From NCBI GenBank assembly GCA_905215965.1, contig CAJMSD010000004.1, positions 136,475 through 200,474 of the forward strand: a DNA stretch of 64,000 nt. Reading direction: 5' to 3'. A program made the position numbers and the translations under genes. Source of the stretch: an uncultured bacterium. Its GTDB lineage: Bacteria > Bacillota > Clostridia > Oscillospirales > Ruminococcaceae. Shown here piece by piece: positions 1 through 8,029 of the stretch (position 1 is its first letter; each line of letters begins with the position of its first letter). The notes under the pieces were generated by a model. That model saw only the letters and a program-made list of their open reading frames with translations. It did no database searches and was not told the origin of the DNA.

Positions 1-522
1 TGTGGCGAAAATACGGTTTTTAGCTTCTTCCTTGCCGTACTTATCCTCAACCATTTTCTTGAAAATTCTGAAAGCGAGCGCAGGCTCTGTAGTCGTGCCC
101 GATTTTGAAATAACGTTTACGGAGAAATCCTTACCCTCGCACAGAGAAATTACCTCGTTAAGATAAGTTGGATTAATGCTGTTTCCAACGTAATAGATGT
201 CAGGCGTATCCTTTTTCATATTATTATAAAGAGGTGATTTAAGAAGCTCGATAGCAGCTCTTGCACCGAGGTAAGAACCGCCGATACCGATAACTATGAG
301 GATATCGGAATTAGACTTGATCTTTTCGGAAGCAGCCTTGATCCTTGCGAATTCTTCCTTGTCATAATTTGTAGGAAGCTCGACCCAGCCAAGGAAATCG
401 TTTCCGAGTCCGCTTTTATTATGAAGAGTTGCGGCGGCGGCGTCTACCTGAGCCTTGATGCCGTTCATTTCGTCAGGATTGACAAAACTCTCAAGATATT
501 TCGTATTAAGCTTTAAAGACAT
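1..522 (-). CDS. pgi: Glucose-6-phosphate isomerase, N-terminal part (runs off left edge)
   Basis: Interconverts glucose-6-phosphate and fructose-6-phosphate in cytoplasmic glycolysis. The 174 visible codons read from an ATG at 522 and stay open to base 1. The isomerase signature is clear: a GIGGSYLGARA glycine-rich segment near residue 80 and the sugar-phosphate-binding stretch SKSGTTTEPALAFR near residue 140. The start is supported by a GGAGG ribosome site just upstream. The C-terminal half, with the second signature and catalytic residues, lies outside the window. The 126 bases between this gene and the next (523-648) are AT-rich and contain only its probable promoter. Confidence 0.95.
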   Translation of the reverse strand, partial: MSLKLNTKYLESFVNPDEMNGIKAQVDAAAATLHNKSGLGNDFLGWVELPTNYDKEEFARIKAASEKIKSNSDILIVIGIGGSYLGARAAIELLKSPLYNNMKKDTPDIYYVGNSINPTYLNEVISLCEGKDFSVNVISKSGTTTEPALAFRIFKKMVEDKYGKEEAKNRIFAT

Positions 523-648
523 TGTAATATACCTCCAGTTTTTGTATAAGAAAAATCTGATACAATATAATTTACCACTATTATGATACTATATTTTGAA
601 CAATATTTCAAGTCTAATTCGCACAATTGTACTTTTTACACAATTATG

Positions 649-1785
649 TTAATGATTTCCTATGAGATTTAACAAAATTTTCTTGAGAATATAACCATAA
701 GACAACCTTTCCACATTATTTTTTGTAACGATATCCGTTTCGAATACGAGAGTATCTCCGTTATAGAAGCCTGCCGTTCCGATATTCTGATCCTTTTTGA
801 CAGGCGCGTCAATATATTCGGGGAGAATTATTTCATTGTGAAGCTCGCTTACTCCCTTCGGAATAACGACGGTGCTCTGGGTTTTCAGCTTTATTTCGAC
901 AGCGCTGTCAACTCCGTTCGTAACTTTCATCGGCATCAGAAGCTCGTCAAGGAATCCCGGAACAGTGACCTTATAGTCGGAAAATCCCTTTTTCACGAGT
1001 CTTTTAGCCTCCGCAAAGGAAGCTTCCTCGTCCGGAGCGCCAAAAACAACGGCTATATATGTGATCCCGTTTTCGTCTCTTGCCGCCTCGGCAATGCAAT
1101 AGCCCGATTTTTCGGAATGAGCCGCTTTTAACCCGATATGACGGTCGTAGGTTCGTGAAAGCGTATTTTCATTTACAAGCTCAACGCTTTCGTTTTTGAT
1201 AAAATCTCTCCATGTTGAAAAATACGGAAGCATAAAGTCATACTTTACAAGCTCCGAACAAATCACGGCAAATTCACGCACCGTAGTGTACTCCTCTTCG
1301 TCCGTGCAGCCGTTCGGCGAGCGAAACACCGTCTCGCGCAGTCCCAGATTAAAGGCTTCTCCGTTCATGCGCTTCACAAAATCATCAACTTTCCCCTCCG
1401 ATTTCTCCGCAAGAACGGTAACCGCATCATTGGCGTTTCCAATTATCGCGCCGCGAAGCAATTCGTCCGCAGACAAACTGTCTCCCGGTTCAAGCCATAT
1501 TACCGAGCCTTTCGTTCCCGCGACCGACTGAGAAGCCGTAAGCATATCGTCAGCCGAGAATTTTCCCGTCTCCATATCCTCCGCTATGAGCAGAAGCGAC
1601 ATAAGCTTTGTCATGTATCCGCAGCTTCGCCGAACATCTGCGTTCTTCTCTTCAAGGACTGTTCCCGTATCAGCTTCGATCAGGATATAAGAGATATCCT
1701 CCGCCATTGCCTTTTGCGGAACCGGAGCAGCGGCAGCGATCAGAAAGGCTGCGGCGGCTGCCGAAATAATTTTTTTGATTTTCAT
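649..1785 (-). CDS. D-Ala-D-Ala carboxypeptidase family (S11) protein with all three catalytic motifs degraded
   Basis: By fold this is a DacF/PBP5-type exported D,D-carboxypeptidase of 378 residues: an Ala-rich signal peptide (about residues 1-28), the penicillin-binding domain, then a PBP5-like C-terminal beta domain and a C-terminal amphipathic tail. Aligned by eye to the family, the SxxK nucleophile motif reads Y57-M-T-K60, so Ser is Tyr. The SxN motif reads N117-A-N119, and KTG reads K220-A-A. Surrounding residues (EADTGTVLEEKNAD, NDAVTVLAE, SGYC) are well conserved, so the alignment is firm. It should not form an acyl-enzyme and may instead bind peptidoglycan or regulate. Start ATG 1785 has CGGAGGATC upstream. 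It is transcribed divergently from an intact paralogue at 1976. Confidence 0.85.
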   Translation of the reverse strand: MKIKKIISAAAAAFLIAAAAPVPQKAMAEDISYILIEADTGTVLEEKNADVRRSCGYMTKLMSLLLIAEDMETGKFSADDMLTASQSVAGTKGSVIWLEPGDSLSADELLRGAIIGNANDAVTVLAEKSEGKVDDFVKRMNGEAFNLGLRETVFRSPNGCTDEEEYTTVREFAVICSELVKYDFMLPYFSTWRDFIKNESVELVNENTLSRTYDRHIGLKAAHSEKSGYCIAEAARDENGITYIAVVFGAPDEEASFAEAKRLVKKGFSDYKVTVPGFLDELLMPMKVTNGVDSAVEIKLKTQSTVVIPKGVSELHNEIILPEYIDAPVKKDQNIGTAGFYNGDTLVFETDIVTKNNVERLSYGYILKKILLNLIGNH

Positions 1786-1914
1786 AAAATGATCCTCCGT
1801 AATTTATAGATTCTCGGAAAATGCAGGATTTCTTAAAAGATTTGCAGATTTTTCGCTTTTAACAACAAATTTTACTGCCGTCAATTGTGCAAAACGCAGA
1901 TTTTATTTTTTTGG

Positions 1915-1943
1915 TTGACACTTTGTGGAAATTGTATTATAAT
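1915..1943 (+). promoter_or_regulatory. Consensus sigma-A promoter of the carboxypeptidase pair
   Basis: TTGACA (1915-1920), a 17-base spacer and TATAAT (1938-1943) match the housekeeping consensus at every position. It lies 32 bases before the ATG at 1976, with GAGGTG at 1966-1971. High constitutive expression is expected. Confidence 0.85.
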
Positions 1944-1975
1944 GTAATTTACAGAAATATATTTTGAGGTGTAGA

Positions 1976-3034
1976 ATGAACAAAAGAAAAAGAAAGCATA
2001 AATTACGCTATTTTCGAATAGGTATGGCATTTCTTCTTTTGGTTCTTATAATTATCGGCTTGTTACTTATCGTTTCGTCATGTTCCGGCAACGGCAATAA
2101 CGCTGTGCCGGCTGATAATAAAATTCCTGCCGCTTCCGACAGCACGGATAATGCGATTCCCCAGCCGACCACTGAAACCACTACAGAAGCCGTACCTGTT
2201 ATTTTTTATCCCGAGAAAACCGCGGATTCATTTGAATTCCCGGAAGATATGGACGCTAAATATGCTATTCTTATGAATGTTGACGACAATGAAATTGTAG
2301 CCTACAAGGATCACGATGTCAGAATGTTTCCTGCTTCTCTGACTAAGGTCATGACGCTTATCGTCGCATCGGAAAATATTGAAGATCTTAACGATACCGT
2401 GCTTATTACTAATGATATGATAGATCCCATGATCGATATGCACGCTTCAAGAGCCGGATTTGCCGCAGGTGAAACTCCTACTCTCGAACAGGTGCTCTAT
2501 GGTGTTGTACTTCCGTCGGGCGCGGACGCGGCTCTTGCTGCCGCCTGTTACGTTTCAGGCTCGGAGGAAGCTTTTGTCGCGCTGATGAATCAGAAAGCGC
2601 AGGATATGGGACTTAAAAGCACTCACTTTACCAATGTGGTCGGTCTTCACGACGAAAATCATTACAGTACCGCAGAGGACATGGCTCTCATTCTTAAATA
2701 TGCGATACAAGACGAGACCTGCCGAAAAATACTTTCAACTTATCAGTACGAGATAGCTCCGACCGAGTATAATCCGGAGGGATTGACGCTCACCAGCACT
2801 CTTTTCAGCAGAATGGAGGGCACCGAAATGCCCGGAGTTACTGTAATCGGCGGCAAAACCGGATTTACCGACGAGGCGGGACAGTGCCTTGAAACCTTTG
2901 CCGAGATAAACGGAAAAACCTATATAATGGTAATTGCAGGCGCGGTTTCAAAATGGCAGGTCATTTATTCGACCCTCAGCGATTACAGCGTTTACTGCGC
3001 AGGCGGAGAAGAATATATTCCTCCGACCAAATAA
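1976..3034 (+). CDS. D-alanyl-D-alanine carboxypeptidase (S11), catalytically intact
   Basis: Removes the terminal D-Ala from peptidoglycan pentapeptides outside the membrane. The protein has 352 residues: a basic N-terminus, one hydrophobic segment (about residues 13-32) ending in SSC, which could be a lipobox, a Thr/Pro/Asp-rich spacer to about residue 80, then the S11 domain. Catalytic PASLTK has Ser121 and Lys124, and KTG is at residues 294-296. The SxN motif reads SGA, a variant lacking Asn. A TTG four codons upstream is also open, but the ATG at 1976 is better placed for the GAGGTG site. The PBP5 C-terminal beta domain appears to be absent. It is followed after 61 bases by the VanY-like gene. 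Confidence 0.9.
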   Translation: MNKRKRKHKLRYFRIGMAFLLLVLIIIGLLLIVSSCSGNGNNAVPADNKIPAASDSTDNAIPQPTTETTTEAVPVIFYPEKTADSFEFPEDMDAKYAILMNVDDNEIVAYKDHDVRMFPASLTKVMTLIVASENIEDLNDTVLITNDMIDPMIDMHASRAGFAAGETPTLEQVLYGVVLPSGADAALAAACYVSGSEEAFVALMNQKAQDMGLKSTHFTNVVGLHDENHYSTAEDMALILKYAIQDETCRKILSTYQYEIAPTEYNPEGLTLTSTLFSRMEGTEMPGVTVIGGKTGFTDEAGQCLETFAEINGKTYIMVIAGAVSKWQVIYSTLSDYSVYCAGGEEYIPPTK

Positions 3035-3095
3035 TTTAAATAAATATATTCAGATAAATTACAATATTGTGTAGAAAACAATAAGGAGATAAACA

Positions 3096-4058
3096 ATGGG
3101 AAAAAAACACGTTAACAAAGGCAGATTCTTTGCAACAGCCTTTGCCATTGCTGCTGTGATTGTCGGCGCCGATGTTATCAGACGCGACTTTTTCTTCACT
3201 CCGGACAATACGATCACTATTCAGGGCGACTTCAAGAGTATAGACGCTCCCGAAGCTCCGTCCGCAGAAAATCCGTCGGGAGTCAACAATACCACAGTTC
3301 AGAAATCGACTATCGACAACAGCATTTCATACCTTGGCTATTCCGAGATAAGTCTGCCGCAGGCTCAGCTTTCAAAGGGACTGCTTACGGTCGTGAACGA
3401 AGCATATCCTGCCGCTGATACAGGTGAAAATCTTTCCGCGCTCATCGACAGAAAAAACGAATTTTATTCGCTGCATTACGAAAATATCGAAGCTAATCCG
3501 GAAGCCATTGACGCTTTCAATCTTATGATGGCGGACTATAATGCAGCTACATGTCTTTCCGATTTTATCGTTTACAATACCAACGGTCAGAACAGTCCCG
3601 GAGATTCCGTTTGCTCCGCTTCCTTTGCCGAGAACGCTTCCGGCTATACTTTCGATCTTGCCGTTCAGGGAATAAACAACATCCTTGCATACGACGGAAT
3701 GGACGAAGAAGCATGGATAATCGAGAACTGCGCAAATTACGGATTTATCGTAAGATATCCGCAGGGTAAGGAAGGCTCTACAGGTCAGGGATACTGTCCG
3801 TGGCATCTCAGATACGTGGGCAGGGTAAATGCCGCAATAATGCGTGACAACGGTTTCTGCCTTGAGGAATACGTAAACTGGCTCAAAAATTATACGATCG
3901 ATTCTGCCCCCTTTGTCTATCAGCTCGACGGCGTAAGCTATGAGCTTTACTATACGGCTTCCATGGGTGAAACTACTCCCGTGAGAATACCTGTAACGGG
4001 AAATTATACCGTTTCAGGCAACAATATGGACGGATTCATAATTATTGCCGTTAAATAA
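3096..4058 (+). CDS. VanY/M15B-like D,D-carboxypeptidase homologue lacking catalytic residues
   Basis: A 320-residue exported protein with an N-terminal membrane anchor (about residues 9-26), a Ser/Pro/Asn-rich spacer and a VanY-like domain from about residue 95. The fold is recognised from the ENCANYGFIVRYPQGKEG and PWHLRYVG blocks, which match VanY-type enzymes closely. The zinc motif SxHxxGxAxD is replaced by AENASGYTFD: His becomes Asn180, while the Asp is kept at 187. The catalytic Glu before PWH becomes Cys234, with His237 kept. One metal ligand and the general base are therefore missing, so normal zinc peptidase activity is unlikely. Start ATG 3096 follows AAGGAG. It sits in the same orientation as the intact S11 enzyme and is probably co-transcribed. 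Confidence 0.75.
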   Translation: MGKKHVNKGRFFATAFAIAAVIVGADVIRRDFFFTPDNTITIQGDFKSIDAPEAPSAENPSGVNNTTVQKSTIDNSISYLGYSEISLPQAQLSKGLLTVVNEAYPAADTGENLSALIDRKNEFYSLHYENIEANPEAIDAFNLMMADYNAATCLSDFIVYNTNGQNSPGDSVCSASFAENASGYTFDLAVQGINNILAYDGMDEEAWIIENCANYGFIVRYPQGKEGSTGQGYCPWHLRYVGRVNAAIMRDNGFCLEEYVNWLKNYTIDSAPFVYQLDGVSYELYYTASMGETTPVRIPVTGNYTVSGNNMDGFIIIAVK

Positions 4059-4114
4059 TATTTCCGAGGCATTTCCCGACATATTCCGCATTCAAATTAT
4101 ATATAACTAAATTT

Positions 4115-4140
4115 AAGGGACGGTATATCCGTCCCTTTTT
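4115..4140 (+). terminator. Rho-independent terminator after the VanY-like gene
   Basis: A perfect 9-bp stem (4115-4123 with 4129-4137) with loop TATAT runs directly into a T tract on the + strand. It may also act weakly leftward for the gene ending at 4169. Confidence 0.85.
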
Positions 4141-4168
4141 GTTAAATGATCGAATTACGGCTGCCCGA

Positions 4169-5203
4169 TCACCTTGAACATTCTCCAAGTATATCGTTTA
4201 CGATCTCTGCCGCTATTCCCGACGCGGATTTCTCGGAAACAAAGGGCATCAGCAGCTTTCTTCCCTGACTTTTTATATCCATGCATATCCGCGCATACAA
4301 AGCCGATTCATTATAAAGACGCTTAATGTATTCCCCGAAAAATTCCTTGTCATGCTCCCTTGAAGCCAAAAGATTCCGATTGTAAAAACGCTCCATTGAA
4401 ATTCTTCGGCTGTCTGTAAAGCGCTCCGGTAGCACGGGAGTCTCCGAAACAAAAAGCAGCTTTCCCTGCGGAATATAAAGATGAAGCGGAGCATTCTCCG
4501 AATCCGCCGCTCTCGAGATCACCGCATCATAGCCGAGCTTATTCGCAGCGGACGCAGCCGACTCCGCAAAAATTGACGAAGCCGCTATGTATCGGTCAAA
4601 AAGCCTGATTATCCGTGTATCGTTAGGAATATCGGCAAAATGATAACCTCCGCAGGTTATTGCGGAAATCGAACGCCTGATAATCCGTCCCTTTCCTTCT
4701 CTTTTTTCAAGAACCGCCGCGATTCTGCGCCTTGCATACGCTGTGATCTTATCGGCATTCACAAGCTCTCTTCCGTTTTTTATGTACTCTTTGAGCAAGA
4801 TATCGGCGATCCCCAGCATATCAAGCGACTTCTGCATATATGAGATGCTCTGGTTCATGGTATACCCTGCTATCGCTTCTACTGCCGAAGATTTTTCACC
4901 GAGAATGCGCGATATGTCGTACGTTCTTGATTTAAAGCTGTCCGCCGAATACTTATTATAGCTGCTCGCCGCAACAATCTTAAGCTTAGGTATATATATC
5001 GCGCAAGGCAGCTTTCTTTCGTACGGCGAGTAATAAAACTGACATTCCATTTCCGAAAATATCTCCGCAATATTAAGCAGAGTTTTCCCTTTTTCCGCAA
5101 GATCAGGACCTACGATATTATAAAGTCTTGCACCGTCAAATTCCCGATATTTTCCGCAATTATAATTCCTGTCGGTAAAAAAGCTAAGATTTTCCGTGGT
5201 CAT
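4169..5203 (-). CDS. Unrecognised 344-aa protein, probable duplicated two-domain P-loop family relative without a P-loop
   Basis: I do not recognise a function. The two halves repeat the same pattern: (a) RLYNIVGP near residue 30, then SEMECQFYYSP, then AIYIPKLKIVAAS near residue 80; and (b) RIIRLFDR near residue 200, then NKLGYDAV, then HLYIPQGKLLFVSE. This resembles a clostridial family with two kinase-like P-loop domains, recalled as PRK06851-like. Where that family has GxxxxGKS, the first half has GPDLAEKGKT with two extra residues and the second half has no glycine loop at all. If the assignment is right, nucleotide binding is lost. No signal peptide or membrane segment is seen, so it is cytoplasmic. 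Start ATG 5203 follows CGGAGG. It appears to be transcribed alone. Confidence 0.6.
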   Translation of the reverse strand: MTTENLSFFTDRNYNCGKYREFDGARLYNIVGPDLAEKGKTLLNIAEIFSEMECQFYYSPYERKLPCAIYIPKLKIVAASSYNKYSADSFKSRTYDISRILGEKSSAVEAIAGYTMNQSISYMQKSLDMLGIADILLKEYIKNGRELVNADKITAYARRRIAAVLEKREGKGRIIRRSISAITCGGYHFADIPNDTRIIRLFDRYIAASSIFAESAASAANKLGYDAVISRAADSENAPLHLYIPQGKLLFVSETPVLPERFTDSRRISMERFYNRNLLASREHDKEFFGEYIKRLYNESALYARICMDIKSQGRKLLMPFVSEKSASGIAAEIVNDILGECSR

Positions 5204-5286
5204 TGCCTCCGTTCAATGTATAATGATAATATATCTTATGCAGCGAGGCTTGCCAAGTTACTGGAAAATACCGTGCATTGCAAATA

Positions 5287-5317
5287 TACAAAAAGGACAG
5301 CATTTCTGCTGTCCTTT
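5287..5317 (-). terminator. Leftward terminator after the LRR genes
   Basis: A perfect 11-bp stem (5292-5302 with 5307-5317) and a 4-base loop are followed on the minus strand by a TTTTTG tract. It ends transcription of the two LRR-dockerin genes. Confidence 0.85.
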
Positions 5318-5345
5318 GTTTGTCAATATCTCAGGTCATTAGTTT

Positions 5346-6617
5346 TTATTTCTTCATAAATTCCGCTAAGCTGTCCGTTCCGCCTGTAGCCGTGTAAGCA
5401 TAATATGCAAGGATAGTTGAAGCATCAGAGGAATCGACTGCGTTGTCTCCGTTTACGTCTGCGGCAAGTCTTTGTGCTTCCGAAAGCGTTGAAGCTCCGC
5501 CGGTAGCAACGGTCGCATAATCGGCAAGAACCATTGAAGCGTCCGAAGCGTCTACTGCTCCGCTTCCGTCAATGTCTCCGCTTCCTGTTTTGGGCTTTTC
5601 CGGAGCAGCACCGAGAGATTCAAATTTGTATCCGTTTTCCTCGGCATAGGTCTGAGCCGCTGAGTTTGCATATCCGTATATTGTTCCGGTAAAACCAACA
5701 AACGTCGTATAATAAATACTTGTAACACTATCAGGAATGGTTATAGAAGTCAAGTTTGAGCAAAAGAGGAATGCATCCTCAAGAATACTTGTAACACTGT
5801 CGGGAATAGTATACTCTTTTTCACTCTTTCCTGCCGGATATGTATAAAGTTCGGTTTTATTCTTATTGAACAGAACTCCATTGTCGCTTGTAAAGTATGT
5901 ATTATTTTCATCAACAAGAATTTCTGTCAATCCTAAACAGTAACTAAATGCACCTTCACCAATATTTGTAACACTGTCCGGAATAAATATTGAATTCAAA
6001 ACTGAGCAACTATTGAACGTAAGATAGCCTATACTTATAACGCTGTCGGGAATAGTTAACGAGGTCAGACTTGAGCAGTTCTGGAACGCATAATCACCGA
6101 TACTTATAACACTGTTAGGAATGTTTACTGAAGTTAGACTCCAACAGTCACAGAACGTATTATTGCCAATACTTGTAACGCTGTCGGGAATGGTTACGGA
6201 GGTTAAACTTGTACAGAAGTAGAACGCAGAATTACCAATACTTGTAACACTGTCGGGAATGGTTACAGAGGTCAGTCCGTTGCACCAATAAAACGCAGAA
6301 TTACCAATACTTGTAACGCTATCGGGAATAGTTATTGAAGTTAATCTTGTACACTCCTGAAACGCCTCATCACCAATACTTGTAACAGGCACTCCGTCTA
6401 TTTCTGACGGTATAACGACCTCGTCGGCTGCTTCGTCACAATCTGAAATTTCTATATAGTCCCCGTAATTTTTATATTTAAGAACATCGTAAGTTCCCTC
6501 GGTGTACTCCTCAGCCGCACTTGCTGAAATGACGTAATCCTGCGGTTTTACAGCGGTCGGCGCAGCTCCGCCAAGTACAACGCTGATTGCAAGAAGCGCA
6601 GATAAAAACTTTTTCAT
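5346..6617 (-). CDS. BspA-type leucine-rich repeat protein with C-terminal dockerin
   Basis: An exported 423-residue surface protein. A signal peptide (about residues 1-35) is followed by about eight BspA-type LRR units of 23 residues (pattern LTSVTIPDSVTSIGNSAFYxC), interrupted near residue 220 by a FTSDNGVLFNKNKTELYTYP unit typical of this family. The C-terminal 75 residues form a type I-like dockerin with two calcium loops (DIDGSGAVDASD and DVNGDNAVDSSD), each followed by a helix. It should attach to a cohesin scaffold. The function of the LRR part is unknown; adhesion is plausible. Start ATG 6617 is chosen over 6632 because GGAGG lies eight bases upstream. It is a tandem paralogue of the next gene. 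Confidence 0.88.
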   Translation of the reverse strand: MKKFLSALLAISVVLGGAAPTAVKPQDYVISASAAEEYTEGTYDVLKYKNYGDYIEISDCDEAADEVVIPSEIDGVPVTSIGDEAFQECTRLTSITIPDSVTSIGNSAFYWCNGLTSVTIPDSVTSIGNSAFYFCTSLTSVTIPDSVTSIGNNTFCDCWSLTSVNIPNSVISIGDYAFQNCSSLTSLTIPDSVISIGYLTFNSCSVLNSIFIPDSVTNIGEGAFSYCLGLTEILVDENNTYFTSDNGVLFNKNKTELYTYPAGKSEKEYTIPDSVTSILEDAFLFCSNLTSITIPDSVTSIYYTTFVGFTGTIYGYANSAAQTYAEENGYKFESLGAAPEKPKTGSGDIDGSGAVDASDASMVLADYATVATGGASTLSEAQRLAADVNGDNAVDSSDASTILAYYAYTATGGTDSLAEFMKK

Positions 6618-6688
6618 GGTAAAAACCTCCAAAAATGATTTATATTTTCATTATACATGACTTTGGCAGAATTTGCAAGTCTGTTTAA

Positions 6689-8002
6689 TTATTTCATAAA
6701 ATTATTGATGTCTTCCGTTCCGCCTGTTGCAGTGTAAGCATAGTAGGCGAGAATAGTTGAAGCGTCGGAGGAATCAACGACGCTGTCTGCATTTACATCG
6801 GCGGCTATTTTCTGGGATTCACTGAATGTAGGAGCTTCTCCTGTTGCAATAAGCGCATACTCGCGGAGAACGAGAGAAGCGTCACTGGAATTTACTGCTC
6901 CGTCATCGTCAACGTCTCCAAGCAAACCGATAGCGCCAAATTCAATTCCCTTTTCTTCAGCATAGGTCTGAGCATAAGAACCTTCGCAGCCGTAAATTGT
7001 TCCGTGGAAGCCCAAAAACGTGTTCTTGCCAATGCTTTCAACACTGTTGGGAATGAATATTGATTTCAAACCGGAGCACCCAATGAATGCCCAATCCTCG
7101 ATACTTTTAACGCCGTTGGGAATTGTTATTGATGACAAGTTCGAGCAGCCATAGAATGCACCGTCAGCTATGCTTGTAACGCTGTCCGGAATACTGTACT
7201 TTGTTTCGGTTTTCATTTTCGGATATGCGTAGATCTCAGTTTTATCTTTATTAAACAATACTCCGTTAATGCTTACATAGTATTGATTATTTTTATCAAC
7301 AAGAATTTCAGTCAAATTTAAGCAGCCTTTAAACGCACTAATACCTATACTTATAACGCTATCGGGAATAGTTATCGAAATTAAACTTTGACAGTAGTAG
7401 AACGCATGATCGCCAATACTTGTAACGCTGTCCGGAATTACTATAGGGTTCAAACTTTCGCAAGACTCAAATGCATACTCGCCGATACTTGTAACGCTGT
7501 TGGGAATGGTTACAGACGTTAAGCCTGAACAGTTACAGAACGCATAAGCGCTGATACTTGCAACGCTTGCGGGAATAACAACATCGCCCGAACAGGTGGT
7601 GCCATCAATTAAAATATTACTTACAATTACAAGCGGATTTTCTTTTTGCTTCGCTTTAAACCATGGGGTAGCATTAAACGCAAATTTATCTATGCGTGTA
7701 ATGCTGTCCGGAATCGTTATCGAAGTTAATTTTGAGCAGTGTTCAAATGCCCAACCACCAATACTTGTAACAGGCACTCCGCTTATTTCTGACGGTATTT
7801 CAACAGACGTTGCCAATCTGTAACAATCTGAAATTTCTATATGGTCGCCGTAATTTTTATATTTAAGAACATCGTAAGTTCCCTCGGTGTACTCCTCAGC
7901 CGCGCTTGCTGAAATGACGTAATTCTGCGGATTTACAGCGGTCGGCGCAGCTCCGCCGAAAACAATACCCACGGCAAGGAGCGCAGATAAAAACTTTTTC
8001 AT
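6689..8002 (-). CDS. BspA-type leucine-rich repeat protein with C-terminal dockerin (paralogue)
   Basis: A 437-residue exported protein nearly identical in design to its neighbour. The first 55 residues (signal peptide plus the AAEEYTEGTYDVLKYKNYGD start of the mature protein) match almost exactly, which points to a recent tandem duplication. LRR units follow, here with one unit containing NPLVIVSNILIDG, then a hinge and a dockerin with loops DVDDDGAVNSSD and DVNADSVVDSSD. Start ATG 8002 follows GGGAGG. The gene begins only 27 bases after the ispE stop with no terminator between, so read-through from the ispE operon is possible. Confidence 0.88.
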   Translation of the reverse strand: MKKFLSALLAVGIVFGGAAPTAVNPQNYVISASAAEEYTEGTYDVLKYKNYGDHIEISDCYRLATSVEIPSEISGVPVTSIGGWAFEHCSKLTSITIPDSITRIDKFAFNATPWFKAKQKENPLVIVSNILIDGTTCSGDVVIPASVASISAYAFCNCSGLTSVTIPNSVTSIGEYAFESCESLNPIVIPDSVTSIGDHAFYYCQSLISITIPDSVISIGISAFKGCLNLTEILVDKNNQYYVSINGVLFNKDKTEIYAYPKMKTETKYSIPDSVTSIADGAFYGCSNLSSITIPNGVKSIEDWAFIGCSGLKSIFIPNSVESIGKNTFLGFHGTIYGCEGSYAQTYAEEKGIEFGAIGLLGDVDDDGAVNSSDASLVLREYALIATGEAPTFSESQKIAADVNADSVVDSSDASTILAYYAYTATGGTEDINNFMK

Positions 8003-8029
8003 GTATATCCTCCCGAATAAATAATTTTA

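Noticed and set aside
2500..2560. SGA instead of SxN in the S11 enzyme at 1976 as a sign of inactivity
   Set aside because: Nucleophile Ser, Lys and KTG are intact, and I recall SGA-type variants in clostridial relatives, so it is kept as active.
5700..7800. Regularly spaced repeats in the LRR genes as a possible CRISPR array
   Set aside because: The repeats are 69-base coding units in frame with LRR residues and vary throughout; there is no constant repeat with unique spacers.
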